A stretch of DNA of 64,000 nucleotides from Rhodobacteraceae bacterium NBU2976 (lineage in GTDB: Bacteria; Pseudomonadota; Alphaproteobacteria; Rhodobacterales; Rhodobacteraceae): positions 186,001 through 250,000 of the forward strand of contig JALPRQ010000002.1 in the NCBI GenBank assembly GCA_023630215.1, in the 5' to 3' direction. The position numbers and the translations under genes were made by a program. This document shows, piece after piece, positions 18,060 to 27,180 of this stretch. The number at the start of each line of letters is the position of its first letter. The first letter of the stretch is position 1. A model generated the notes under the pieces. It was not told the origin of the DNA. It did not search any database and saw nothing but the letters and a program-made list of their open reading frames with translations.

Positions 18060-19385
18060 ATGAAATTGCTTACGCTCACCGCCCTGCTCTTGGCGACGCC
18101 GCTTACGGCCCAACAGGTTCCGGTGACCAGTTTTACCTTGTCCAACGGTATGGAAGGGATCGTGATCGAAGATCACCGTGCTCCGATTGTCACGCATATG
18201 GTTTGGTACAAGGTGGGTGCCGCCGACGAAGGTCCGGGCGAATCCGGTGTGGCGCATTTTCTTGAACATCTGATGTTTACTGCCACGGATGATATTGCCG
18301 AAGGGGAATTCAGCCGCATAATCGAAGATCTTGGCGGCAATGATAACGCCTTTACCTCGTATGATTACACCGGATATTTCCAGACGATTGCGGTCGAACA
18401 TCTGGACCTGATGATGCAATTAGAGGCGGATCGTATGCGCGATCTGATCCTGAACGAAGCCGCGGTAGACATCGAACGCGAGGTGGTGCTGGCGGAACGC
18501 AATCAGCGCACTGACAGCCAACCCGGCTCCCTGTTCGCCGAACAGCGCAACGCGGCGCAGTTTCTGAATCATCCCTATGGCGTGCCGGTTATTGGCTGGC
18601 GTCATGAAATCGAAGCGCTGAATCTGGACGCTGCTTTGTCCTTTTATCAACGCTACTATGCCCCCAACAATGCGATCTTGGTGGTGGCAGGAGATGTTGA
18701 CCCGATCGAGGTCGAGGAGATGGCGCAGCGCCATTATGGTCCGCTGACCCCATCGGACAATATACCTGACCGGGTGCGACCACAGGAACCGCCGCAATTG
18801 TCACCGCGACGGCTGACGTTGGAAGACCCCCGTGTTTCTAATCCTTATGTCATCCGCACTTATCTGGCCCCTGAACGCAATCCCGGGGATCAGGAACGCG
18901 CAGCAGCACTGACCGTTCTGGCAGAACTGCTGGGTGGCAATGGTTTGACTTCGGTCTTGGGACGGAAACTTCAGATCGAGTCTCAAGTTGCGGTGTCGAC
19001 AGACGCGTTTTATTCCGGGACAAATCTGGACCCGGACACGTTCGGACTGGTGGTAATCCCCGCACCCGGTGTCACCTTGGCCGAGGCCGAAGACGCTATG
19101 GACGCCGTTATCGCGGAGTTTTTGGAGACAGGTCCCGATCCCGAGCATCTGGAACGTATCAAAACCCAAATTCACGCTGCCGAAATCTATGCCATGGATG
19201 ATATGGCCGGATTGGCCCGCCGATACGGGATCGGATTGACCATCGGGTTAAGCCTTGATGATATCGCCGCTTGGCCAAACATTTTGGCCGAGGTCAGCGC
19301 CGAGGATGTACTTGCCGCAGCGCGCGAGGTTTTCAACAAAAACAACTCTGTCACCGGTTGGCTGATGCAGGAGGAATCCGAATGA
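18060..19385 (+). CDS. M16-family zinc peptidase, catalytic-type subunit
   Basis: A 441-residue periplasmic insulinase/processing-peptidase-like protein. The signal peptide is about residues 1-17 (MKLLTLTALLLATPLTA). The inverted zinc motif HFLEH is at residues 66-70, with the distal Glu in IEREVVLAE around residue 146. Two M16 homology domains follow, the second with RYGIGLTIGLSLDDI. It starts after GGAGGACTCC. The next gene overlaps it by ATGA and encodes a second M16 subunit without the zinc motif. Paired M16 proteins of this type form heterodimers in other bacteria. Confidence 0.93.
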   Translation: MKLLTLTALLLATPLTAQQVPVTSFTLSNGMEGIVIEDHRAPIVTHMVWYKVGAADEGPGESGVAHFLEHLMFTATDDIAEGEFSRIIEDLGGNDNAFTSYDYTGYFQTIAVEHLDLMMQLEADRMRDLILNEAAVDIEREVVLAERNQRTDSQPGSLFAEQRNAAQFLNHPYGVPVIGWRHEIEALNLDAALSFYQRYYAPNNAILVVAGDVDPIEVEEMAQRHYGPLTPSDNIPDRVRPQEPPQLSPRRLTLEDPRVSNPYVIRTYLAPERNPGDQERAAALTVLAELLGGNGLTSVLGRKLQIESQVAVSTDAFYSGTNLDPDTFGLVVIPAPGVTLAEAEDAMDAVIAEFLETGPDPEHLERIKTQIHAAEIYAMDDMAGLARRYGIGLTIGLSLDDIAAWPNILAEVSAEDVLAAAREVFNKNNSVTGWLMQEESE

Positions 19386-20677
19386 TCCGTCTACTAGCGA
19401 TTTTGCTGGTTTGCGCAGCACCCTTGCGAGCAATGACCGTTCAGGAAATCACCACCGAAAGTGGTATCACTGCCTGGTTGGTCGAGGAACATTCGATCCC
19501 GATCGTCTCGATGGACATATTGTTTCGGGGCGGGGCCAGTATTGATTTGCCCGACAAACATGGCGCGACACATCTGATGATGGGTCTGCTAGAGGAGGGG
19601 GCAGGTGATATGGACGCCACCGCCTATGCCGAAGCGGTCGAAGCGCTTGCGGCGCGGTTCAGCTTTGACGCCAGCCGCGACACTGTGTCGGTTGAAGCAA
19701 CGGTTCTGCGCGAGCATCTGGGGGATTCCATGGCGCTTTTGCGAATGGCGCTGGTCGAACCGAATTTCGATCAGGTTGCCTTTGATCGGGTTCGCGGTCA
19801 GGTGGATTCCTTGCTGCGCTATAACGCACGCGATCCCGGCGATATCGCTGTGGGTCAACTCTTCTCGGATGCGTTTCCCGATCACCCATATGGCCGCACG
19901 GTCGAGGGCACAGTGGAATCCATTGCGCTTTTAACACCCGAGGATATGCATATCGCGCGCGAACGGGCACTGGTCAGATCGCGGGTATTTGTTGGGGTCG
20001 TTGGGGATATCACAGCCGAAGAACTGATGATCCTTCTTGACAATCTGCTTGGTGACCTTCCCACGGAAGGGCCAGACCTACCAGAGAATGTCGTTACACA
20101 GGCTGAACCGGGTATCCGGGTCATTGACTTTCCCTCGCCCCAATCGAACGCCTATTTGGCACATGAAAGCATTCCGCGAGATCATCCCGATTACATTTCG
20201 CTTTACATACTTAACCATATTTTCGGCAGTGGATATGTGTCGCGGCTAAATCAGGAAGTTCGGGAGAAACGTGGGCTGACCTATGGTGTCGGCAGTTTTC
20301 TGGTGCCGTTTCAGAATGCTTCGTTGCACATCGCATCGGTTGCAAGTGAGAACGCCAAGATGGCCGAGGCATTGGACGTGATCAAAGCGGAATGGGAACG
20401 TATATCGACAGAGGGTGTGACGACCGAAGAGTTGGAGGCCGCGAAACGATATCTGATGGGGTCTTATGCATTGCGCTTTGACAGCAATCAGGCCATCGCC
20501 TCGGGCCTTGCTGGATTACAGTTTGGGGGACTGCCCATTGACTATATCAACATTCGCAATGATCTGGTCGAGGCAGTGACATTAGACGACATCAACCGTG
20601 TTGCCCGCGAACATTTGCATCCGGATCGTCTGCAGATCGTGGTGGTGGGTCAGCCGGACGGTCTGACGTCAGAATAA
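19382..20677 (+). CDS. M16-family protein, non-catalytic partner subunit
   Basis: A 431-residue exported M16-fold protein with a short signal peptide ([17 protein letters not shown]). Where the catalytic subunit has HxxEH this one has [10 protein letters not shown], so the zinc site is lost. The C-terminal half retains the substrate-binding pattern around INHIFGSG-like [26 protein letters not shown], split here at the NH. In processing peptidases this Arg-Tyr pair near 'RGLTYGV' binds the peptide. Translation is coupled to the upstream catalytic subunit by ATGA. The pair probably acts as one enzyme in the periplasm. Confidence 0.92.
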   Translation: MIRLLAILLVCAAPLRAMTVQEITTESGITAWLVEEHSIPIVSMDILFRGGASIDLPDKHGATHLMMGLLEEGAGDMDATAYAEAVEALAARFSFDASRDTVSVEATVLREHLGDSMALLRMALVEPNFDQVAFDRVRGQVDSLLRYNARDPGDIAVGQLFSDAFPDHPYGRTVEGTVESIALLTPEDMHIARERALVRSRVFVGVVGDITAEELMILLDNLLGDLPTEGPDLPENVVTQAEPGIRVIDFPSPQSNAYLAHESIPRDHPDYISLYILNHIFGSGYVSRLNQEVREKRGLTYGVGSFLVPFQNASLHIASVASENAKMAEALDVIKAEWERISTEGVTTEELEAAKRYLMGSYALRFDSNQAIASGLAGLQFGGLPIDYINIRNDLVEAVTLDDINRVAREHLHPDRLQIVVVGQPDGLTSE

Positions 20678-20718
20678 CGCATTCCAGAATCGCGACGCTT
20701 TATGCTACACATTGTGGC

Positions 20719-22551
20719 ATGAACGCGTTTGACCCCAATATATCGCAACGCCAGCCCATAAGGCAGCTGGACGATGCCGCTGCCAATCGCATTGCAGCGG
20801 GGGAAGTTGTCGAACGCCCGGCATCGGCCGTGAAGGAACTGGTGGAAAATGCGCTGGACGCCGGGGCACGCCGTATTGACGTCACCTATGCTGACGGGGG
20901 CAAGACGCTGATCCGCGTCAGCGATGACGGCCACGGTATCCCGGCGGGCGAGTTGCCGCTGGCGTTGGCTCGCCATGCGACGTCAAAAATCGACGGGTCC
21001 GACCTGCTGAATATCCGCTCTTTCGGGTTTCGCGGCGAGGCGTTGCCGTCGCTGGGCGCGGTAGGTCGGCTGACCATTACCTCCCGCTACGGCAAAGACG
21101 AGGCCGCGCGGATCGCCGTCAACGGTGGCGCGATTGGTGCGGTTGAACCGGCAGCCCTGACGCGAGGCACAGTGGTGGAGCTACGCGACCTGTTCCATGC
21201 CACCCCGGCGCGCCTGAAATTCCTGCGGACCGACCGGGCCGAGGCGCAAGCGATCAGCGATGTGATCAAACGCCTCGCCATGGCGGAACCGTCCGTTGGT
21301 TTCACCCTGCGGGACGTGTCCGGTGGCGGCGAGGGGGCGCTGAAATTCCGCGCGGATCCGGAAAATGGCGACATGTTCGACGCGCTTGCCGGGCGTCTTC
21401 GTACGATCCTTGGCGCGGATTTCATCGACAATGCCCTGCCGATAGATGCCGAGCGTGAGGGGCTGATCCTCACGGGATACGCCGCCCTGCCAACCTATTC
21501 CCGTGGGGCTGCCGTGGCGCAGTTCCTGTTCGTCAACGGCCGTCCGGTGCGGGACAAACTGCTGATCGGCGCACTGCGCGGCGCCTATGCTGATTTCCTG
21601 TCCCGCGACCGTCACCCCGCCGTCGCCCTGTTTTTGGCTTGCGACCCTGAGCGCGTCGACGTCAATGTCCACCCCGCCAAGGCCGAGGTCCGGTTCCGTG
21701 AACCCGGGCTTGCGCGCGGCTTGATCGTTTCTACCCTGAAGCACGCGTTGGCCGAAGCAGGGCATCGGGCATCGACCACGGTGTCCACTGCCACGCTGGG
21801 GGCCTTTCGCGCGGAAACGCGAGGCCACTATCAAATGGACCTCGCGTCGCGCGCAACCCTGTCCTACCGACAGCCCGACCGGCCCCAGTCCGGTTTCGCC
21901 GAATTTGCCCCCTCGGCGCGGGTGGAACCCGTGCACAGCGCCGAGGAGACCTCTCCGGAGGGTGTCGAGGCGCTGCCCCTCGGCGCTGCCCGCGCACAGT
22001 TGCATGAAAACTATATCGTCGCGCAAACGGACGACGGTATGATCCTGGTCGATGCCCACGCCGCCCACGAACGGCTGGTCTATGAAAAGCTGAAACGCCA
22101 GATGGCCGAAAATGGCGTCGCGGCGCAGGTGCTTCTGATCCCTGAAATCGTTGAACTCGGCGCAGATGACCGCGCCGCGATTCTGAATGCCGCCGACAGC
22201 CTCGCGCCGCTGGGCCTCACCATCGAACCGTTCGGTGGCAACGCCGTCTGCGTGCGTGAAACCCCTGCCATCCTTGGCGAGGTCAACGCCACCGCCATGA
22301 TCCACGATATTTTGGACGAACTCTCTGACCTCGGCCAGACCCAAACCGTCAAGGACCGGATTGAGGCGATCCTCTCCCGCGTCGCCTGCCACGGCTCGGT
22401 CCGCACAGGCCGCCGCATGTCTGGACCGGAAATGAATGCGCTGCTCCGCGAAATGGAGGCCACACCCCATTCCGGCCAATGCAATCATGGCCGTCCGACC
22501 TACGTGAAACTGAAAATGACCGATATCGAGCGGCTGTTCGGGCGAAGCTGA
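20719..22551 (+). CDS. mutL: DNA mismatch repair protein MutL
   Basis: A 610-residue GHKL ATPase that couples MutS recognition to strand nicking. The N-terminal ATPase motifs are [25 protein letters not shown] and GFRGEALPS; the transducer domain has FVNGRPVRD and [13 protein letters not shown]. The C-terminal domain carries [13 protein letters not shown], fitting the endonuclease motif DxHAxxExxxxE, as well as [15 protein letters not shown] and a terminal FGR, so it should nick DNA like other non-E. coli MutL proteins. Its stop overlaps the next start by one base. Confidence 0.96.
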   Translation: MNAFDPNISQRQPIRQLDDAAANRIAAGEVVERPASAVKELVENALDAGARRIDVTYADGGKTLIRVSDDGHGIPAGELPLALARHATSKIDGSDLLNIRSFGFRGEALPSLGAVGRLTITSRYGKDEAARIAVNGGAIGAVEPAALTRGTVVELRDLFHATPARLKFLRTDRAEAQAISDVIKRLAMAEPSVGFTLRDVSGGGEGALKFRADPENGDMFDALAGRLRTILGADFIDNALPIDAEREGLILTGYAALPTYSRGAAVAQFLFVNGRPVRDKLLIGALRGAYADFLSRDRHPAVALFLACDPERVDVNVHPAKAEVRFREPGLARGLIVSTLKHALAEAGHRASTTVSTATLGAFRAETRGHYQMDLASRATLSYRQPDRPQSGFAEFAPSARVEPVHSAEETSPEGVEALPLGAARAQLHENYIVAQTDDGMILVDAHAAHERLVYEKLKRQMAENGVAAQVLLIPEIVELGADDRAAILNAADSLAPLGLTIEPFGGNAVCVRETPAILGEVNATAMIHDILDELSDLGQTQTVKDRIEAILSRVACHGSVRTGRRMSGPEMNALLREMEATPHSGQCNHGRPTYVKLKMTDIERLFGRS

Positions 22552-23825
22552 TGGAAACGCCGCAACGATATGCGCTGAATAACGAACTGCACGCGCGGCC
22601 CTTCCCGCAACTGACCTCGCCATCGCACGCCGTCTATCTGGCGTTGCGCAAACCGTCTGACGCACAGGATCGAACCGCCGAGCGCACCCATCTTCTTTCC
22701 CTGCTTGATCGGTTTGGCACGGCGCATCCCGCGCCTGACGCCGTGCATTTTTCCGGCCAGATCGGACGGCATCAGTTGAAATGGGAGATGCACACCGAAT
22801 TCGTCACCTACACGGTTTTTTCGGACGACACGACCATCACGCCATTTGCAAAAACCCTGTTCGACATCTTTCCTGCCGACTGGCTGAAGGGCGCGGGCGA
22901 GGTCCTTACCTCGGCCATCGTTTGGATTGAACCGGTGGCAGACGAGGCCGCGCGCGACAAAATCATCACCGGTCATATGCCGGTCTGGTTTGTCCCCGAA
23001 AGCCTAGCCGTTTCCGAGGTCGTCGATCAGGAAGCCACCATCGCCGGGGATTTCCGCATTGACGAAAACGGTCATGTCCGGTTTGCCGTCCTGACAACAC
23101 CCGGGATCGGACGACGGCGTCTGGGCCGGATCGTCCAGCGGTTGCTGGAGATCGAGACCTATCAGGCGGCATCGATGCTGACGTTATCGGTCGCCCGTCG
23201 GGTGGCTACGCGTGTGTCAGAACTGGACACAGAACTGGCCACGCTGGTGCAGGATATGTCAGACCAAAAGGGCGATGACGCGAATACGCTTGACCGGTTG
23301 CTGACTATGTCCGCCGAGATTGAACTGCTGGCCTCCTCATCCGCCTATCGCTTCGGCGCGGCGGGCGCGTATGAGGCAATCGTGAATCATCGGATCGAAG
23401 TCCTGCGCGAAACCCGGATCGGCGGGCGGCAGACGTTCGGCGAATTCATGATGCGCCGTTATGATCCGGCAATGCGCACTTGCCGATCGGCTGAATGGCG
23501 TTTGGGCAGTCTGTCGTCACGTGCTGAACGGGCCGCAGATTTGCTGCGCACACGCGTTGATGTAGAGGCCGGCATACAGAATACCGAGGTCCTTAAACAA
23601 ATGGACCGCCGCGCTGAATTGCAATTACGCCTGCAGGAAACGGTCGAAGGGTTATCCGTTGTCGCGATCAGCTATTATGCTGTTGGGCTTGTTGGCTATT
23701 TGGTGGGGCCAGCCGAAAAACTGCTGGGTATTTCAAAAACCTCGCTGATGGCCGGGGTCACGATCCCGGTCGTGATTCTGGTTTACCTCGCCATCCGGCG
23801 CATCCGCAAAAGGATGGGCCATTGA
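22551..23825 (+). CDS. DUF3422 family membrane-anchored protein
   Basis: A 424-residue protein of the DUF3422 family. The N-terminus has the typical LNNELHARPFP motif, and KWEMHTEFVTYTVF follows near residue 90. A long charged helical region (about 200-360) with coiled-coil tendency precedes two C-terminal transmembrane segments (VVAISYYAVGLVGYLVGP and VTIPVVILVYLAI), after which the protein ends in a basic tail. The family is found in proteobacteria and has no established function. The ATG shares a base with the mutL stop, and the next gene overlaps its own end, so it lies in the mutL transcription unit. Confidence 0.9.
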   Translation: METPQRYALNNELHARPFPQLTSPSHAVYLALRKPSDAQDRTAERTHLLSLLDRFGTAHPAPDAVHFSGQIGRHQLKWEMHTEFVTYTVFSDDTTITPFAKTLFDIFPADWLKGAGEVLTSAIVWIEPVADEAARDKIITGHMPVWFVPESLAVSEVVDQEATIAGDFRIDENGHVRFAVLTTPGIGRRRLGRIVQRLLEIETYQAASMLTLSVARRVATRVSELDTELATLVQDMSDQKGDDANTLDRLLTMSAEIELLASSSAYRFGAAGAYEAIVNHRIEVLRETRIGGRQTFGEFMMRRYDPAMRTCRSAEWRLGSLSSRAERAADLLRTRVDVEAGIQNTEVLKQMDRRAELQLRLQETVEGLSVVAISYYAVGLVGYLVGPAEKLLGISKTSLMAGVTIPVVILVYLAIRRIRKRMGH

Positions 23826-24445
23826 CCCCAAAAGCCGTCATTTTCGATATCGGCAACGTCCTGATCCGCTGGCATCCCGAGCGGCTTTACGATCAGTTGA
23901 TGACCCGCGAAGACCGCAGGAAAATGTTTGCCGAGGTCAATCTGCACGACATGAACGACCGAATAGACAAAGGTGCAAACTGGCGAAATACGGTGTATGA
24001 GACAGCCGAAAAATACCCGCATTACCGTGACATGATCCGCCTGTGGCATGACCGCTGGGAGGAGATGGCCCAACCTTCGATTGCTGAAAGCTGGATTATA
24101 TTGCACGCGCTGCGTGCCGCAAATATCCCTGTTTTTGCCCTGTCGAATTTCGGTATTCAAACCTTTGATTTCGCCGAAACCCTCTATCCCGAGCTGGCAG
24201 ATTTTGACCGCCGCTATATCTCGGGCCATATGGGGGTCACCAAGCCCGATCCAGTGATTTATCAGATGGTCGAGGACGATTGTGGTCTGTCTGGTGCTGA
24301 TCTGTTTTTTACCGACGACCGACAGGAAAATATCGATACCGCGGCCGCGCGTGGTTGGCAGACACATCTGTTTGAGGGACCGGAAGGGTTGGCGTTCCGG
24401 CTAACCGACATGGGGTTCATTTCACAGTCGCAAAATGGATTTTGA
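23822..24445 (+). CDS. HAD-family hydrolase
   Basis: A 207-residue haloacid-dehalogenase-fold phosphatase of the YihX-like subgroup. Motif I is FDIGNVLIRW with the nucleophile Asp9 and Asn in place of the second Asp-adjacent residue typical for this subgroup. Motif II is FALSNFG, and motif III/IV is the Lys of GVTKPDPVIY plus FTDDRQENI. A helical cap lies between motifs I and II. The substrate is probably a small phosphate ester but cannot be read from sequence. Translation starts at TTG overlapping the DUF3422 stop. Confidence 0.88.
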   Translation: MTPKAVIFDIGNVLIRWHPERLYDQLMTREDRRKMFAEVNLHDMNDRIDKGANWRNTVYETAEKYPHYRDMIRLWHDRWEEMAQPSIAESWIILHALRAANIPVFALSNFGIQTFDFAETLYPELADFDRRYISGHMGVTKPDPVIYQMVEDDCGLSGADLFFTDDRQENIDTAAARGWQTHLFEGPEGLAFRLTDMGFISQSQNGF

Positions 24446-24489
24446 GTATTCACGCTCTCGCGGTAATCTAGCCGAGTGGGGGGCTTATC

Positions 24490-24927
24490 ATGATAGATAC
24501 ACCAAAAACGCCATGGCACATTTGGGTTGTAGGGATCGTATCCCTGCTGTGGAATGCGATGGGCGCAATGGATTACGCCATGACGCAATTTCGTGTCGAA
24601 AGCTATATGGGGCAATTTACCGAAGAGCAGCTTGCTTTTTTCTATGGTTTTCCAAGCTGGGTGCAGACGACGTGGGCGCTTGCAGTTTGGGGAGCTGTAT
24701 TGGGATCACTCCTGATCCTGCTGCGTAAGAAACTGGCTGTGCCGGTTTTTTGGGTGGCGCTGATTGCGATGGTGCTAACGTCAATCCACAATTTTATCCT
24801 GTCAGAGGTCAGCATGTCAGAAATAGCCGGGACTGGCGCGATGATCTTCTCGGTCGTGATATTTGTGGTGTCGGTGCTGCTGGTTGTCTATGCGACGGTG
24901 CAGACCCGCAATGGCAATCTGCGATAA
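24490..24927 (+). CDS. Small four-helix membrane protein
   Basis: A 145-residue protein with four transmembrane segments, at about residues 10-30, 58-80, 82-100 and 113-135. The first loop has AMDYAMTQFRVESYMGQFTEEQLAFF, which recurs in proteins annotated only as hypothetical or 'sugar transporter'-like in alphaproteobacteria. I do not recognise a function. GGGGGGC lies before the ATG. It ends at a strong terminator that closes the mutL-side transcription unit. Confidence 0.75.
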   Translation: MIDTPKTPWHIWVVGIVSLLWNAMGAMDYAMTQFRVESYMGQFTEEQLAFFYGFPSWVQTTWALAVWGAVLGSLLILLRKKLAVPVFWVALIAMVLTSIHNFILSEVSMSEIAGTGAMIFSVVIFVVSVLLVVYATVQTRNGNLR

Positions 24928-24928
24928 G

Positions 24929-24955
24929 AAAAGGCCCGCGCGAGGCGGGCCTTTT
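24929..24955. terminator. Bidirectional intrinsic terminator
   Basis: A perfect 11-bp stem AAAAGGCCCGC (24929-24939) with GCGGGCCTTTT (24945-24955) and a five-base loop. It separates the small membrane protein gene from the end of the long minus-strand glycan operon and can stop transcription from both sides. Confidence 0.88.
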
Positions 24956-24958
24956 ATG

Positions 24959-26107
24959 TTATGCCAGCGACGTCCACGCTGCGTTATTATTTGACGAGCG
25001 AATACAGGCGTCGATAAATTTGACCCCTTCCACCCCGTCGGCAATATCGGGCAGGCTGGCCATCGCGGCCGCCACATCGCCACCGGATTGGTGGGCACGG
25101 ATGGCATTGGCGGCTTCGGTATAGATCGTCGCGAACCCTTCCAGATAGCCTTCGGGATGGCCGCCCGGGATACGGGTGACAGCGTTTGCCGCGTCATTTG
25201 CCCCGGCCCCACCACGGGTCAGCAGGCGTTTGGGCTCACCAAACGGCGTATACCATAGATAGTTCGGATCAGCCTGAACCCATTCCAACCCACCTTTGGT
25301 GCCATAGACCCGCAGTGCCAGACCGTTTTCATTGCCGGGTGCCACCTGTGACGCCCAAAGCATCCCTTTGGCCCCGCCCTTGAAGCGCAGCATGACGTTG
25401 ACATTGTCGTCCACGCGACGGCCCGGAACAAACGCGTCAAGGTCTGCCGCCAGCGTATCCAACTGTAGGCCCGTCACAAACCGCGCGATATTATACGCGT
25501 GTGTGCCGATATCGCCGACACAACCACCAGCGCCCGAACGCGCCGGGTCAGTGCGCCAACCTGCTTGCTTGTTGTTCGGATCCTGCTCGGCCGCTTCGGT
25601 CAACCAGTCCTGAGGATATTCCGCTTGAATCAAACGGATATCCCCCAGCTCGCCTTTGGCGACCATGTCACGGGCCTGACGGATCATCGGGTAGCCGGTA
25701 TAGTTGTGGGTCAGCACAAACACAGCGTTCGCCTGTTTCGCGACGGCCTCCAATGCGAGCGCATCGTCAAGCGTCGAGGTCAGAGGCTTGTCGCAGATCA
25801 CATGAATCCCACGTTCCAGAAATGCTTTGGCCGACGGATAATGCACATGATTGGGGGTGACGATGGCCACCGCCTCGATCCCGTCCTCGCGCGCGGCTTC
25901 GGCTTCGGCCATTTCCTCGAACGTGCCATAGGAGCGTTCCAGCCCGATTTCCTCGGCCGAGGCATGTGCTTTTTCCGGGGTGGAGGCGAGGCACCCCGCC
26001 ACCAGATCAAACTGCCCATCGATGCGGGCCGCGATGCGGTGGACAGCCCCGATAAAGGCCCCCTGCCCGCCACCGATCATTCCCAAACGGATTGGTTTAT
26101 GTGCCAT
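24959..26107 (-). CDS. Gfo/Idh/MocA-family oxidoreductase
   Basis: A 382-residue NAD(P)-dependent sugar oxidoreductase. The N-terminal Rossmann fold starts with LGMIGGGQGAFIG, and the family motif CDKPLT (Lys for catalysis) is near residue 95. The C-terminal domain has GGCVGDIGTHAYNIARFVTG with the catalytic Asp/His pair. Its start overlaps the stop of the upstream TIM-barrel gene (TAATG), so the two are coupled. It is the last gene of the 24959-39639 operon. Pairing with a TIM-barrel isomerase/epimerase suggests oxidation of a sugar or glycoside followed by isomerisation; the substrate is not known. Confidence 0.9.
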   Translation of the reverse strand: MAHKPIRLGMIGGGQGAFIGAVHRIAARIDGQFDLVAGCLASTPEKAHASAEEIGLERSYGTFEEMAEAEAAREDGIEAVAIVTPNHVHYPSAKAFLERGIHVICDKPLTSTLDDALALEAVAKQANAVFVLTHNYTGYPMIRQARDMVAKGELGDIRLIQAEYPQDWLTEAAEQDPNNKQAGWRTDPARSGAGGCVGDIGTHAYNIARFVTGLQLDTLAADLDAFVPGRRVDDNVNVMLRFKGGAKGMLWASQVAPGNENGLALRVYGTKGGLEWVQADPNYLWYTPFGEPKRLLTRGGAGANDAANAVTRIPGGHPEGYLEGFATIYTEAANAIRAHQSGGDVAAAMASLPDIADGVEGVKFIDACIRSSNNNAAWTSLA

Positions 26108-27165
26108 TAGTCGATCCCCATCATTTTGCGCAAGGCATTGATATCGGTCTCGCCACCGGCGAAATCGTCAAACGCCTTGTCGGTGGTTTCGATGATATGT
26201 TCTGCGATGAACGGCGCGCCTTCGGCGGCACCTTGTTCCGGCGATTTCAGGCAGCATTCCCATTCCAGAACCGCCCAGCTGTCGTAATCATACTGCGCAA
26301 GTTTCGAGAAAATCCCTTTGAAATCCACCTGACCGTCGCCAAGCGAACGGAACCGACCCGCGCGTTCTGTCCAGCCCTTATAGCCGGAATACACACCCTG
26401 ACGACCAGTTGGATTAAATTCAGCATCCTTCACGTGATAGGCGCTGATGCGGTCGTGATAAATGTCGATGAAGGCCAGATAATCCAGCTGTTGCAACACG
26501 AAATGCGACGGATCGTAGTTGATCATCGCGCGTTTATGGCCGCCAACGGCGTCCACGAACATTTCGAACGTTGCGCCGTCGAACACATCCTCGCCAGGAT
26601 GAATTTCATAGGCAACATCGCAGCCTGCATCCTCGTACGCGTTCAGGATCGGTGTCCAGCGCCGACCCAATTCAGCAAACGCTTCTTCGACCAGTCCCTG
26701 TGGGCGTTGTGGCCATGGATAGAGATACGGGAAGATCAGCGAGCCGGTGAAGGATACCGAAACGTTCAACCCCAGATTTTTACTTGCCTTTGCGGCTTTC
26801 AACATCTGGTCGACCGCCCATTCTTGGCGCGCCTTGGGATTGCCATGCACGCTGGCCGGTGCAAAGGCATCGAACGCCGTGTCATAGGCCGGGTTCACCG
26901 CAACCAACTGACCCTGCAAATGCGTCGACAGTTCGGTGATTTCCACGCCAGCATCGGCGCATATCCCCTTGATCTCGTCGCAATAGGTCTGGCTTTCGGC
27001 GGCTTTATCCAGATCGAACATCCGCGGATCGAATGTCGGGATCTGAACACCTTTGTAGCCTAAGCCCGCTACCCATTTGGTAATGTTTTCCAGACTGTTA
27101 TACGGCGCGTCGTCGCCGGCGAATTGCGCCAGAAAGATCGCCGGTCCTTTAATCAGAGATGCCAT
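26107..27165 (-). CDS. Sugar phosphate isomerase/epimerase (AP2Ec TIM barrel)
   Basis: A 352-residue TIM-barrel protein of the IolE/IolI-like (AP endonuclease 2) superfamily, which uses a divalent metal to isomerise or dehydrate keto sugars. Metal-site segments visible are YEIHPGEDVFDG, NYDPSHF and YHVKDAEFNP, with the late AVLEWECCLK. It is longer than the usual ~270-residue form, as in other members paired with Gfo/Idh enzymes. It overlaps the downstream oxidoreductase gene by one base. The ATG follows GGGGGAGAC. Confidence 0.88.
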   Translation of the reverse strand: MASLIKGPAIFLAQFAGDDAPYNSLENITKWVAGLGYKGVQIPTFDPRMFDLDKAAESQTYCDEIKGICADAGVEITELSTHLQGQLVAVNPAYDTAFDAFAPASVHGNPKARQEWAVDQMLKAAKASKNLGLNVSVSFTGSLIFPYLYPWPQRPQGLVEEAFAELGRRWTPILNAYEDAGCDVAYEIHPGEDVFDGATFEMFVDAVGGHKRAMINYDPSHFVLQQLDYLAFIDIYHDRISAYHVKDAEFNPTGRQGVYSGYKGWTERAGRFRSLGDGQVDFKGIFSKLAQYDYDSWAVLEWECCLKSPEQGAAEGAPFIAEHIIETTDKAFDDFAGGETDINALRKMMGID

Positions 27166-27180
27166 GTCTCCCCCCTTTTT

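Noticed and set aside
21181-22665. 494-residue open frame opposite mutL
   Set aside because: Antisense shadow of a strongly conserved gene, with no motif of its own.
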